A stretch of DNA of 64,000 nucleotides from Manis javanica (Eukaryota > Chordata > Mammalia > Pholidota > Manidae). Shown here piece by piece: positions 33,555 to 42,876 of this stretch. Under the pieces are notes generated by a model, which did no database searches, was not told the origin of the DNA, and saw only the letters and a list, made by a program, of their open reading frames with translations. Position numbers and translations under genes: made by a program. How positions within the stretch are numbered: position 1 is the first letter of the stretch; each line of letters starts with the position of its first letter. The stretch lies in the NCBI RefSeq assembly GCF_040802235.1, contig NC_133174.1:131927213-131991212 (forward strand), given 5' to 3'.

Positions 33555-34268
33555 CAACAAAAAAAGACATTCAGCTTGGAAAAAGAGAGGCAAAAGTGTC
33601 CTTCAAAGACTGTATGACAATCTATGACTAAATTCTATCAATGTCAAAAAAACCTTCCACAACTAATAACTGAATTTATCAAGGTTGTAGGATAAAAGAT
33701 GAATACACAAAAATCAATTGTATGTTTATATATTAATAATAAAGTGAAACTAATTGTTTATTAATAATAAGCAATTGAAGTTAAAAATCGTATAAATCAG
33801 AATATCACCAGAAATTATGAAATAATTAAGGACAAATATGACAAAAGATTTAAAAGACCTATACACTAGAAACTAGAAAACACTGAGATGTTCATGACAT
33901 AAGGAACTACATGGAGATTCATACTTTGTTCATAGATCAAAAGACTTAATATTGTAGATGTTAATTCTTCCCCAATTAACCAATCAAAATCAAAATCCCA
34001 GAGAAAATTTTTAATACGAATTGACAGTTATTCTAACATCCACATGAAAATGCAAAGGACCTAAAAAAGCCAAAGGAACTTGTAAAATGTGGCAAAATCC
34101 AAATAAATGCTGTGGATTGTGTCAATGTCCTAGTTTTGATAGTGTCCTGTGATTACCTAACATTTCATCACTGGAGGCTAGGTGAAGGGTACCTAGGATC
34201 CCCCTGTACATAACTTTGAAACTCCTTTCAAATCTATCTATAATTATTTCAAAATAAGACTAAGAGAA
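33555..34268 (+). mobile_element. L1M, ORF2 piece joined to 3' terminus
   Basis: Sense ORF2: 'ggttgtaggataaaagatg', 'gacctatacactagaaac', 'caatcaaaatcaaaatccc', 'acatccacatgaaaatgc'. At about 34090 it jumps to a 3' UTR end: 'gtcaatgtcctagttttga', 'gaagggtacctaggatcc', 'ctataattatttcaaaataa'. An internal deletion joins the two. Confidence 0.66.
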
Positions 34269-34269
34269 A

Positions 34270-34695
34270 GAGACAGAGAGAGGGTCAAGGATAGAAGCAA
34301 CATGTCCCTAGGGTCCTCCAACTGGAATTCATACAACTTCATCGTGAAAAAAAAACTGAACTAAAGCCTTCCTTCTTGGTCCAGCTTTCATCCCACTCAC
34401 AATCTTCATCTCATACACCAGAACAACAAGAAAGGCCCAGCAGAAAGTCCTGCTGATTTCCAGACACAACAAATTTATAGCATTCGCATGACCACAGTCT
34501 AAACACTACTGAACAAAGAGAATGCTGTTACTAAGCTATACCTAAGGCTGTTACTGGAGCATACCATTTTTTTAGTGAGCCCCAGATGGCATCTAGTGAT
34601 CACCACTTCCAATTATTAAATGCTCACAAGGAAATTTTTAAGTTTGTTTATACTCTTACCTGTAGTTAATAGTGAGAATACTGCCCCATTATGTG
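34270..34695. other. unassigned sequence
   Basis: No feature recognised. There is a short purine tract (agagacagagagag) just after the L1 end. Confidence 0.38.
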
Positions 34696-34698
34696 ATG

Positions 34699-34718
34699 AT
34701 ATATATATATATATATAT
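34699..34718. repeat. (AT)10 microsatellite
   Basis: 20 bp of perfect alternating AT. Confidence 0.9.
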
Positions 34719-34719
34719 C

Positions 34720-35620
34720 AGCAGACTACACTAAATAGGGCAGGTCAAAATGATTGAAATTAATGGAAATAACAGCCTTTCATTTCTTTATATGATTATA
34801 TTCTATATTTTTTTATAAAAAATGTCTTAAAGGTTGTACTGCTAACCAATGAAAATTCATCAGAGCATTAAGAACAGATTCATTTCATATTTTCTATTAA
34901 AATATTGCAATTGACTTTATAAAATAACTCCTGTTGGGATTTTTAATTGTTCACTTTTTTATCTTCCACCAAGTGAATAAGAAAAAAATTGAAGTTCATC
35001 AATGTGTATTGGTTTCATCCTTATTGAAATTTTCCATTTCTGATGTTTTCAAACATATTCTTCTTCATCCTACCAGGTTGCAGAACACACCCAAAGTTCC
35101 TCTCCCATGTCACACGGCAGATCAGAGATAGCCAAGGCCAGAACCAGGTACTACTATTTCTCTTCAGTTCTTGTTTTCTGGGCCATTGGACAAGTGGTGT
35201 TGTAACTGTCAATGATTTCAAGAATAACTTTCAACTACACTTGCAATCATTTTCTTCAGTCTTGGTTTTTTTTAAACAATAGAAGGCAGGTTTAAAAACT
35301 ACACAGAGCACCAGATACAGGATGGAATTTGCTTGAGAGTTTGCTTCACTCTGGCTGCACGGGGCAAGATGTTAGAGGTCAGGCCACCATTTTCCTCTCC
35401 ATAATGGACAGGTGAAGAACAACAGACAGGGAAGCATTGAGGACGGTGGGAGATGAATGCTTCCCACGTGCTTTGCACTTCATTCACTGTGTGGCTCTGG
35501 AAAATACCAAGGCCTTAATCTCCACAGCCACACTCCTATCACTTGCACTACTACTACTACAGGCAACAGATTCCATGAACCAAGAACCTACTATGTGCTA
35601 GGCTCTGTTACAAGCATATT
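34720..35620. other. unassigned sequence
   Basis: About 0.9 kb with no firm repeat call. A short reversed L2/MIR-type tail ('aacctactatgtgctaggct' near 35585) precedes the next repeat. Confidence 0.35.
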
Positions 35621-35624
35621 GTAT

Positions 35625-36055
35625 CAGTCAGAGCCAAAAAAGGAAACAGTACATATAAACTGGAATCACTTGCCAAAGAGGCAGGTACACGTTGACCATC
35701 CAGGAGTGTGAAATGACACAGTGTGAGTCACAGCCAAGCTGCTGTCACCTAAGCTTAAAGAGATGAGAAAAAGGAGTGGCTACTGGAACCTGGAAAGGTC
35801 AATGATCTTGAGGAAAAGGCTGTGTTGAGAAGGGCAGTGACTTCTCCCAAGAGCCTCGGCCAGACCTGGTGAAGGCCCCTGTCTTTGCTCCCCTGCCTCC
35901 CCCAACTCTCCTTGGGGTCCCATCAGCAAACCCATGGACTCCTGAGGGCCCAGAAGCCGCTGACATAATATGAAGAAAGAAGCCCCCTGGGAAAGAGAAC
36001 AGAATGGAGAAAGGTGGAGAGTGGAATGTGCGGGGCAGGAAAGCCAATGTGCAGC
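35625..36055 (+). mobile_element. unclassified dispersed repeat, copy B
   Basis: It starts 'gtatcagtcagagccaaaa', continues with 'ggctactggaacctggaaag' and 'cagcaaacccatggactcc', and ends with 'aggtggagagtggaatgtg'. It shares start, order and motifs with the minus-strand copy at 28745-29366. It looks like one old mammalian family, which I cannot name. Overlapping antisense frames of about 125 codons inside it are not supported as genes. Confidence 0.48.
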
Positions 36056-36215
36056 CTCCCCAGGGGGTACCCCAATTATCCTCCTGTTGGCCAGTGAAGG
36101 AACTGAGGCACAAAGAGTTCGGTAACTTGCACAGTGTTGTGAAACAGGATTCAAACTCTGGTTCTTCAGGCCCCAAGTCTCATCTTCTTTCTGGTACTCT
36201 GGGTAAATTGCACAC
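36056..36215 (-). mobile_element. MIR SINE fragment
   Basis: Reversed MIR: 'tgaaggaactgaggcacaaa', 'ggtaacttgcacagtgttg', 'aggattcaaactctggttc'. Confidence 0.65.
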
Positions 36216-36260
36216 CCTCTCTAGACTTCAATTCCCCATCATGGATTAAGGAAATTGGCA

Positions 36261-36315
36261 AAACCAGTTTTTTGGCTAACTTTTAAAAACCAGTTTTTTG
36301 GCTAACTTTTAAAAA
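36261..36315 (+). repeat. 26-bp tandem duplication
   Basis: Two adjacent, identical copies of a unit starting 'accagttttttggctaac', at 36263 and 36289 (period 26). The absence of mismatches suggests a recent slippage event. Confidence 0.95.
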
Positions 36316-36319
36316 CAGG

Positions 36320-36610
36320 CTATGGTTCTATAATTCTCACTATTACTAATATTATGATTCCCTTAAACTTTTAATCATATTATGAGTCTGGCCAACCAGC
36401 TTACAGCCCCAGAGTATGAAACAACTGTGGGGCTCTCCTAGCTTGAACTACCATCTGCCTTTCTTGAGTCGGTCACCACCAGCAGGGCACCAGACCGGTT
36501 GGCTCCTAAGAATAAAGCCCTTGGCAAAATCTGGAGGATTAACCCAGAAATACCATGCTTTAGACAGAGGTAAGCTACAGAAGAAAGACCATTAAGTCAC
36601 TCAACAACCC
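36320..36610. other. unassigned sequence
   Basis: No feature recognised. Confidence 0.4.
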
Positions 36611-36614
36611 TTGA

Positions 36615-36705
36615 AGAAGAAGTTGATCTGTGTGGAGCCCCGTGCTAGGCACAGGGATACAGACACAAATGAGATGTGGTTCTTGTCTTCCACTTTTTGA
36701 AGGAA
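36615..36705 (-). mobile_element. L2-like 3' end fragment
   Basis: 'ccgtgctaggcacagggata', 'cagacacaaatgagatgtgg' and 'cttgtcttccactt' follow the reversed L2-type terminus. Confidence 0.42.
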
Positions 36706-36709
36706 GTTT

Positions 36710-37675
36710 CTCTGCCCTATGCCGTTCCAATGTGTACTTCTGTGTCTGGCATATTGGGAAAACGATCCAAGGTAATTTCATCCTATTAGAAAATATACTT
36801 GAAGCCTTAAAATCAAACATTTTCAATACTCAAACATTTTGTACAATGTTCACCATTTCAAGTTTTCTCTTTTTCTCTGAGATGCTTAAGGCTAAGGAGT
36901 GTGATCCTTTGTTTCTTTGCCTAATATGAAAAATGCTATAATGCCATATGATAGATGAAAATGTTACTTTGCAGTAAGAAATACCTTCACCTGCATATAT
37001 CAAAGAGAAAGAAAAAAAGCATTGTAATTTTTTTTTTTACCCAATGCCCTAAAAACTTAAAAGACCATCCTTTTATTTCAAAGAAGCAATACTGGGGACC
37101 TTTTCTGGAAATTAATGCTGGGGATTTAGATGTTTTGAGGGAGAAAATAAAATTGTGCCATTAAAAGTTTTTTGTGTGCCAATTATACTTTAATAAAAAA
37201 TTCTAAGAAAAAAGCAAAAAGATTTGACAATAGATGTTTAGAATATTTTGTTTCCTTTATTTTAATCTTGTCATGTGATCAGAGACAATATAGAACTTAG
37301 CACAGTACAATTATAAATAGAATTGTAACTTTCCCCTACATTTTTCTTTACCCCTTGCACTTTTACACTGATGAGAAGAGCTTTTTGTTTTACCCATGTT
37401 TTAGACTGATTACTTTTCCCAGGTTTTCTGAACTCTAAAAACAACAGCACTGTGTGGAGGTCAGTTCAAAGACAGAGAAACTGAGACCTGCTTCCACCCT
37501 CTGCCTCCGATGTGAATTACTAAGGTGTCTTGTCCCTCAAACTGATGTGTATTTTGTTTGGTATTTTTGAGCATAAAGATTAAACCATTTGACATTAAAA
37601 AAATCATTTTATCAGTTTCTATAGCCTTAATTGAATTATAAATTTTAGGCAATTATGGTACCAGGCTGAAATGTC
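36710..37675. other. unassigned AT-rich sequence
   Basis: About 1 kb, AT-rich, with no recognised repeat or gene. Confidence 0.38.
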
Positions 37676-37679
37676 ATAA

Positions 37680-38420
37680 AGCCGCTCACAGCCATGCGGG
37701 CACGAAGATGATCCCCACGTGTGCGCACAGCCACAGCGCTGCAGCCGCTTCCCACTCGCTCGACAAAGACCCTCGCCCTCACCGTCATCTACTCTCCTCT
37801 TCCCAGAGGGGCTATTTTGAACATGCGCACTTCACAGATATCAGTGCCTTTATCAGACATGCTTACCTGGGACGACGACTGTTGAGTCATTACCTCAGTG
37901 ACATCAACATCAAAGATGCACAAAAATGTTGCTTTAGAACTGCCTTCCCGGGCATTACACAATAAGCCACACTTTCCTGCTATTTACTTACACATAAATA
38001 TAGTATTTTATGTTGGATAGTGCTTCATATCTTACAGAACATTTGTGCTTTAGAAAGCATGTATTTCTAGCACAGGAACAGGTACATGTAGGAAGAAGGG
38101 GTGGCGGTTTCTTTCCCATTTACACCCACCAGAACAGTGCGCTGCAATGTGCAGCTGCGCGAACACACACAGACCTCCACTTCTAACAGCCATTTTGTTC
38201 CTACCACGAGGGACACAATCCGTCTTTCACACGCACTCACCCCCTCTCAAGTGCTTTCAGTTCAATCAAGATCAAGAGCTACCACTCTTGTGACAGCTGC
38301 CGGGATGTCATCTGCTGGGACATGGAGACCACATGGTCTGCTGGGGGGACTCCAGGAGGACAAATGTGGGGGGGATTTCCAGGTGTCCAAACACTGCACT
38401 TAGGGTCACCAAAGTCCTCA
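37680..38420. other. CpG-richer, repeat-free block, function unknown
   Basis: CpG dinucleotides are much denser than in flanking sequence, for example near 37683-37790 ('ccgctc', 'gcgggcacg', 'gtgtgcgcac', 'gctcgacaaagaccctcg'). An 85-codon plus-strand frame starts at an ATG (37708) and ends at 37965, and a 100-codon frame lies at 38101-38403. I recognise no domain in either. No repeat family matched. It may be a small CpG island, a regulatory element, an exon of an unrecognised transcript or a degraded retrocopy; the sequence alone does not decide. Confidence 0.35.
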
Positions 38421-38820
38421 CGGGGCTAAGCTGGGCTCTAGGATGAGTGACAATTAACCACTGGCAGTGACAGAAGAAAATATGATTTTCACTAAGAATG
38501 ATTTGTTTCAGCAAAAGTCTGCAGTTAATTAATTTTGTCCTCACAAGGGAAGATGCTTGCATTGTGCAGGACCAATCTGGTCATAGGAGAAGTTGTGGGT
38601 GCATCGCCGACCAATAACTAGGGTGACAAATGGCAACAGAATCCCACGAAGTCACCACCAGAAACAACCAATCTGTGCCAGGAAGACATCTGTATCACAA
38701 TCCTGGACCTTCGGCAGCACTTGTACCAAGAGTCCGTTCTGCCCCCAGCCAGCCCTGCACCAGAGAAGCTCATGGGGCCCACACAGTCCGAGTGTGAGCA
38801 CTTTCCCAGCTGAAGTCCCT
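38421..38820. other. unassigned sequence
   Basis: No repeat or gene recognised. GC content rises toward the right. Confidence 0.35.
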
Positions 38821-38824
38821 GATC

Positions 38825-39080
38825 ACCACTGAGCTCCTTCCCTGGGCCAGGCACTGAGCTGTGAGGGACACAGAAGGATCATGCACACAGCCTCCGTGGG
38901 AAACGTGGTGCAGTATGGCACGAGCGTGGGAGAGCAGTTCCAGGGGGGCACGGGGGTCCATCGGGACTCAAAGACGGACAGATCACAGGCAACGGAAAGG
39001 ATCTATGGGGGAGGCGGAATCTGGGAAGGACTTATGGATGGAGGAGATATTCTTTAATGGGGAAGAAGGAAGCCATTCGA
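38825..39080 (-). mobile_element. possible L2 3' region
   Basis: 'ccctgggccaggcactgagc', 'gagggacacagaaggatca' and 'tgggaaggacttatggatg' fit the reversed L2 3' end and its upstream part. The match is patchy. Confidence 0.38.
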
Positions 39081-39204
39081 GAAGGGGCTGCTTGGTGGCA
39101 GGAGGATATACTGTGGGCCAGGGTGACTGTGCCAGGCACCCGCGTAGCACCGCGCGTTCTCCCTCCCCTGGGCCCCGTCTTTCTGCTTGCTGGCCGGTCT
39201 CCCT

Positions 39205-39322
39205 CCCAAAGTCATGAATTCCATGAGAACAGGAACTACCACGTGCTCATCTCCCCATCCCATCCTGAGCACAAAGCAGCCTAGGGAGGCCTATGCAGAA
39301 CAGTCACCAATATTTGCTCAAC
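39205..39322 (+). mobile_element. L2 LINE 3' end fragment
   Basis: Sense L2 terminus: 'gaattccatgagaacagga', 'catcctgagcacaaagcag', 'caccaatatttgctcaacc'. It overlaps the part of the block that would otherwise look like coding frames. Confidence 0.5.
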
Positions 39323-39324
39323 CA

Positions 39325-39440
39325 GTGGATACGCAGGTGAAGAAAGGCAACTCCGAGAGGCAAAGTGACCTGCCTGAGGTTGGCACACTAGGAGGTGGTG
39401 CAGCTGGGCCACAAACAAGTTCCACTCACTCCAGATCTGG
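39325..39440 (-). mobile_element. MIR SINE fragment
   Basis: Reversed MIR: 'gtgaagaaaggcaactccg', 'gtgacctgcctgaggttgg', 'ggtgcagctgggccacaaa'. Confidence 0.45.
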
Positions 39441-39734
39441 GGATTTAAAGCCGGGTGTCACACTAGACCCCACTGCAAGCACAGTCGCCAACTCAGGAAG
39501 AGAGGGTTCAGAGAGGACCGAGTCTCATCATAGCAACTTCAAACACGATCGTCACCCCTGGTCATATCTCCCTGTCCACCTTCCCATGGGTAGGAGACAG
39601 TGGCTGTGGTAAGTGCCAGGGCCCAGGTGCCATTCCAACCTGGCCCGGGGTTCCTGTCCATCCATGTTTGTGCTCTACATCTCAGATGAAACTTACCCTG
39701 GGAGAAGCTGGAGGAGACCTGGTGACAGGGGTGA

Positions 39735-39880
39735 AGTCAAGCCCAGGCTTTGAAGTCCACAGACCTAGGCTCCAATCCCAGTGAGGCCACCTGCTACCTG
39801 CGTGCCCTGGGACAAGACATGCTCACTAACCTCTCCACTGTTTCACCAGGAAGCAATGTCATCTGTGCCACATGTGCTGC
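39735..39880 (+). mobile_element. MIR SINE fragment
   Basis: Sense MIR: 'aggctttgaagtccacaga', 'cctaggctccaatcccag', 'gaggccacctgctacctg', 'ctcactaacctctccac'. Confidence 0.52.
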
Positions 39881-40585
39881 AATGAGGCAATGCTACGGAT
39901 GCCTGTGACCCACTCAGCCCATCAGGGTCCCTCACTGCTCCTCGGACAATGCATGTGCTGCTCCGCAGGCAGAACTCAGGAAGAACGTGGGCAGGGAGCT
40001 GCCAGGCAGGAGCTGCAGGGGTGACTAGATGGGCACTGACAGGCATGGCCTTTAAGACTTGCCCTGGAGGGGCTGGGGTATTGATTCACACAGAGGTTGT
40101 GGCAGACCACGGTTGCCACTGGGACTATGAGGATTTGACCCAAGAGCCAAAATGGTGTGTTCATGCTGTAGGTGTGGGGGTGTGTTCTCCACCCCACAAG
40201 CTGTCCCCGCTGGCTGCTGTGTCCACCGGACTGCTGTCCCCAGGTGTGAAGCCATCTGCCTCCATCTGCAATGGCAGCCAGGGCCATGCTGACTGAGCAA
40301 GGCCTGTGCATCAGGGTGTCCCATTTGCCCCAGATTTTAGGACTTGCACCTGCATTCTGACAGGCAAGTGGCTGGAGCCGCACACCCTGGGCACTGAATG
40401 GCCCAAAGCACCCTCCTGATATCGGACCTAGGGGACTTTGTAAGGGAGATGACCATGGTTCCAGCACCATAAGATTCTCCAGAAAAGGTGATAAAACTGC
40501 TCCCGGCTTCTCCCCACAGCAAACCCTTGCACCCGAGCTTTCCCATGAGGAAGGGGCCTTGCATGAAAATGGGTTCTTAATTATA
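39881..40585. other. GC-rich unassigned sequence
   Basis: About 0.7 kb, clearly GC-richer than the window average, with no repeat recognised. A 164-codon minus-strand frame (39976-40470) and a 115-codon plus-strand frame (39949-40296) overlap. Long frames on both strands at once are expected in GC-rich DNA, and neither has a domain I recognise. Confidence 0.35.
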
Positions 40586-40587
40586 AT

Positions 40588-40760
40588 GATAACTACTCTT
40601 GCTTATTTATGAAACCTTCCTCTGTGCCAGGCACTGTGCCAGGAACTCCACAGGCATGTATCTCCATTTGGCCCTTCCAAAAACTCCACAAAGTAGGGGC
40701 TCTGATCATTCCCATTTTACAGATGAGGAAAGACACTCAAAAGATAAAGAGATCAATGTA
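40588..40760 (-). mobile_element. MIR SINE fragment
   Basis: Reversed MIR: 'cttcctctgtgccaggcac', 'tgtgccaggaactccaca', 'cattcccattttacagatg'. It lies just upstream of the L1. Confidence 0.63.
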
Positions 40761-40825
40761 AATCAAAGCCAAGGTGAGCTGTCACCTCACAGCTGTCAAA
40801 AGGCTGTGATCAGAAAGACAAAAGA

Positions 40826-41789
40826 CAGAGGATTCAAGATGGTGGTATGAGAGGTGAGATGGAGAACTTCTCCCAAAACTACAAATAGTATGAAAATATA
40901 GTTAATTAATACAACTAACCCTAAAACAGCAACAGGAAAGAAGGCTGAACCAGACTGTGTACAGACCTCATGAACAGAGCAGACCTCACGAAACAGGGTA
41001 ACGTACCAAAGCCTTAATCAGGTGGGACCCAAGGCCTTCCCCCACCCCAGCTCACTGGCAGGAGGAAGAGAAACAGAGCCGGGAGGGGGTGGAAGCCTGA
41101 GACTGCTGAACACCCAGCCCTGGAGATCTGCTTTGGGAAAAGAAACCTACATTGTGTGGCAGGGTCTAGTGTGAGGATGGGGATCTGGGACACATGGAGT
41201 GCTTGAGAGACTGAGATTCTGGCCGTTTGTGGAGGATGGGATCCACTGCCGGCTGCTCTGTGTCAGAGGAAAGGCAGGCGGTCTGAGAGGCTTCCTAGCA
41301 GCAAGAGGGCTGCTGAAGGTGTGGGTTTGCATGGAGCTTGCTGTGCGGGAGAAGGAAGAGTTAGACGAGGTTGTCTGGGCACACTCTGCCCAGCAGGTTG
41401 GGAACTTTGAGGAGCTTCAGGTACCCCATCCCCCTGGCTGCCTGCTCAGTTCTGAGGCCCCCCACTGTGACACACAGCCGCATGCTGCACCATCCTCCTG
41501 GCCTGCTGACAATGGTTCACAAACTGGCAGTCACTGTGCTGGCATGAGGCCAGCCAGAGGGAGGCCCTGCCTACAGCAGCTAGAGATGCAAAGCACAGAG
41601 GCTTACACCTGTGTGCTCGGCCCACTGGCTCAGACACCAGAGACAGGCACCCCAGACGGCAATCAGAAAACAGCCCTTTCCTCCCCCCAGGCACCAGCTC
41701 TGCTCCCCTACAACCCCCAACCTCACTCTAGGGGCTGAGAAGCTCCAGAGACTGGAGCTTCTGCACACTAGTGGGTGCCACACAGAAAT
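40826..41789 (+). promoter_or_regulatory. L1 5' UTR (internal promoter region)
   Basis: GC-rich (far above ORF2), about 960 bp, running from the L1 start to the ORF1 start codon. By family knowledge this region holds the internal RNA polymerase II promoter. A 179-codon frame starting from a GTG at 41199 runs to 41738 inside it; it is probably chance. Promoter activity is inferred from position only. Confidence 0.6.
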
Positions 41790-42655
41790 ATGAAACCTCA
41801 AAAGAAACCTGTTCAGAGCAAAATCTCACAAACCCCAGAAAAATGCCAAATGAAACTGAACTCACCAATCTGCGTGAAAGAGAGTTCAAAATAAAAATCA
41901 TAAACATGCTTACAGAGGTACAGAAACATATTCAAGACCTCAGGAATGAATTTAAGTTGGAGATTCAATCATTAAGAAATTCCATATCTGAAATGAAACA
42001 TACAATGGAGGGATTTAAAAGCAGATTAGATGTAGTAGGAGAGATGGTAAATGGAATAGAAATTAGGGAAGAAGAATACAAAGAAGCTGAGGCACAGAGA
42101 GAAAAAAGAATCTCTAAGAATGAAAGAATATTGAGAGAACTGAATGACCAATCCAAATGGAACAATATTCATATTATAGGGGTACCAGAAGAAGAAGAGA
42201 GAGAAAAAGGGATAGAAAGTGTCATTGAGGAGGTAACTGCTGAAAACTTCACCAATCTGGGGACGGAGACAGTATCTCAGGCCATGGAGGTGCACCGATC
42301 TCCCAACACAAGGGACCCAAGGAAGACAACATCAAGACATATAAAAATTAAAATGGCAAAGATCAAGGATAAATACCTTTAAAAGCAGCTAGAAAGAGAA
42401 AAAAAGATCACATACAAAGGAAAACCCATGAGGCTATCATCAGACTTCTTAACAAAAACCTTACAGGCCAGAAAGGAGTGGCATGATATATTTAATCCAA
42501 TGAAGCAGAAGGGCCTTCAACCAAGAATACTATACCTGGTAAGGTTATCATTTAAATTTGAAGGAGGGATTAAACAATTTTCAGATAAGAAAAAGTTGAG
42601 AGAATTTACCACCCACAAACCACCTCTACAGTGCATTTTGGAGGGACTCCTGTAG
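41790..42655 (+). pseudogene. L1 ORF1 (RNA-binding chaperone protein), broken
   Basis: ORF1p is the L1 RNA-binding protein that trimerises through a coiled coil and coats L1 RNA. An ATG at 41790 opens frame 3, and the family-like N-terminus then shifts frame in an A run near 41837-41841; the rest is in the frame holding the ATG at 41843. From there a coiled-coil-like, Lys/Glu-rich segment (about 41890-42130) leads to an RRM-like part with 'IHIIGVPEEEE' (about 42166-42198) and 'RHIKIKM' (about 42336-42356). A TAA stop at 42380-42382 interrupts. The same frame continues to 42655 with the C-terminal domain, including 'RLSSDF', 'LYLVRLSFKFEGG' and 'KLREF'. Total size matches laurasiatherian L1 ORF1. 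Two visible lesions make it a pseudogene; the stop may be a point change or small compensating indels. Confidence 0.8.
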
Positions 42656-42876
42656 ATGGAAGTATTCCTAAGGCTAAATAGATGTCACCCAAGGGATAGA
42701 CAAAGAGTGTAGAATATGATTCATAACACACAAAGAATGGAGGAGGAAGAAAAAAGAGGAAAAAAAAGAACCTTTAGGTTGTGTTTGTAATAGCACATGA
42801 AATGAGTTAAATTAGACTGTTAGATACAAAGGGAATTACCCTTGAACCTTTGGTAACCATGAATCTAAAGCCTGCA

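Noticed and set aside
35780-36176. two overlapping ~125-codon minus-strand frames
   Set aside because: Both lie in a dispersed repeat plus MIR; they overlap each other in different frames.
39976-40470. 164-codon minus-strand frame in GC-rich DNA
   Set aside because: Overlapped by a long plus-strand frame; GC-rich DNA yields such pairs by chance; no domain.
41199-41738. 179-codon frame upstream of L1 ORF1
   Set aside because: Lies in the L1 5' UTR, begins with GTG, and resembles chance coding in GC-rich DNA; not a separate gene. An antisense L1 ORF was also considered, without support.
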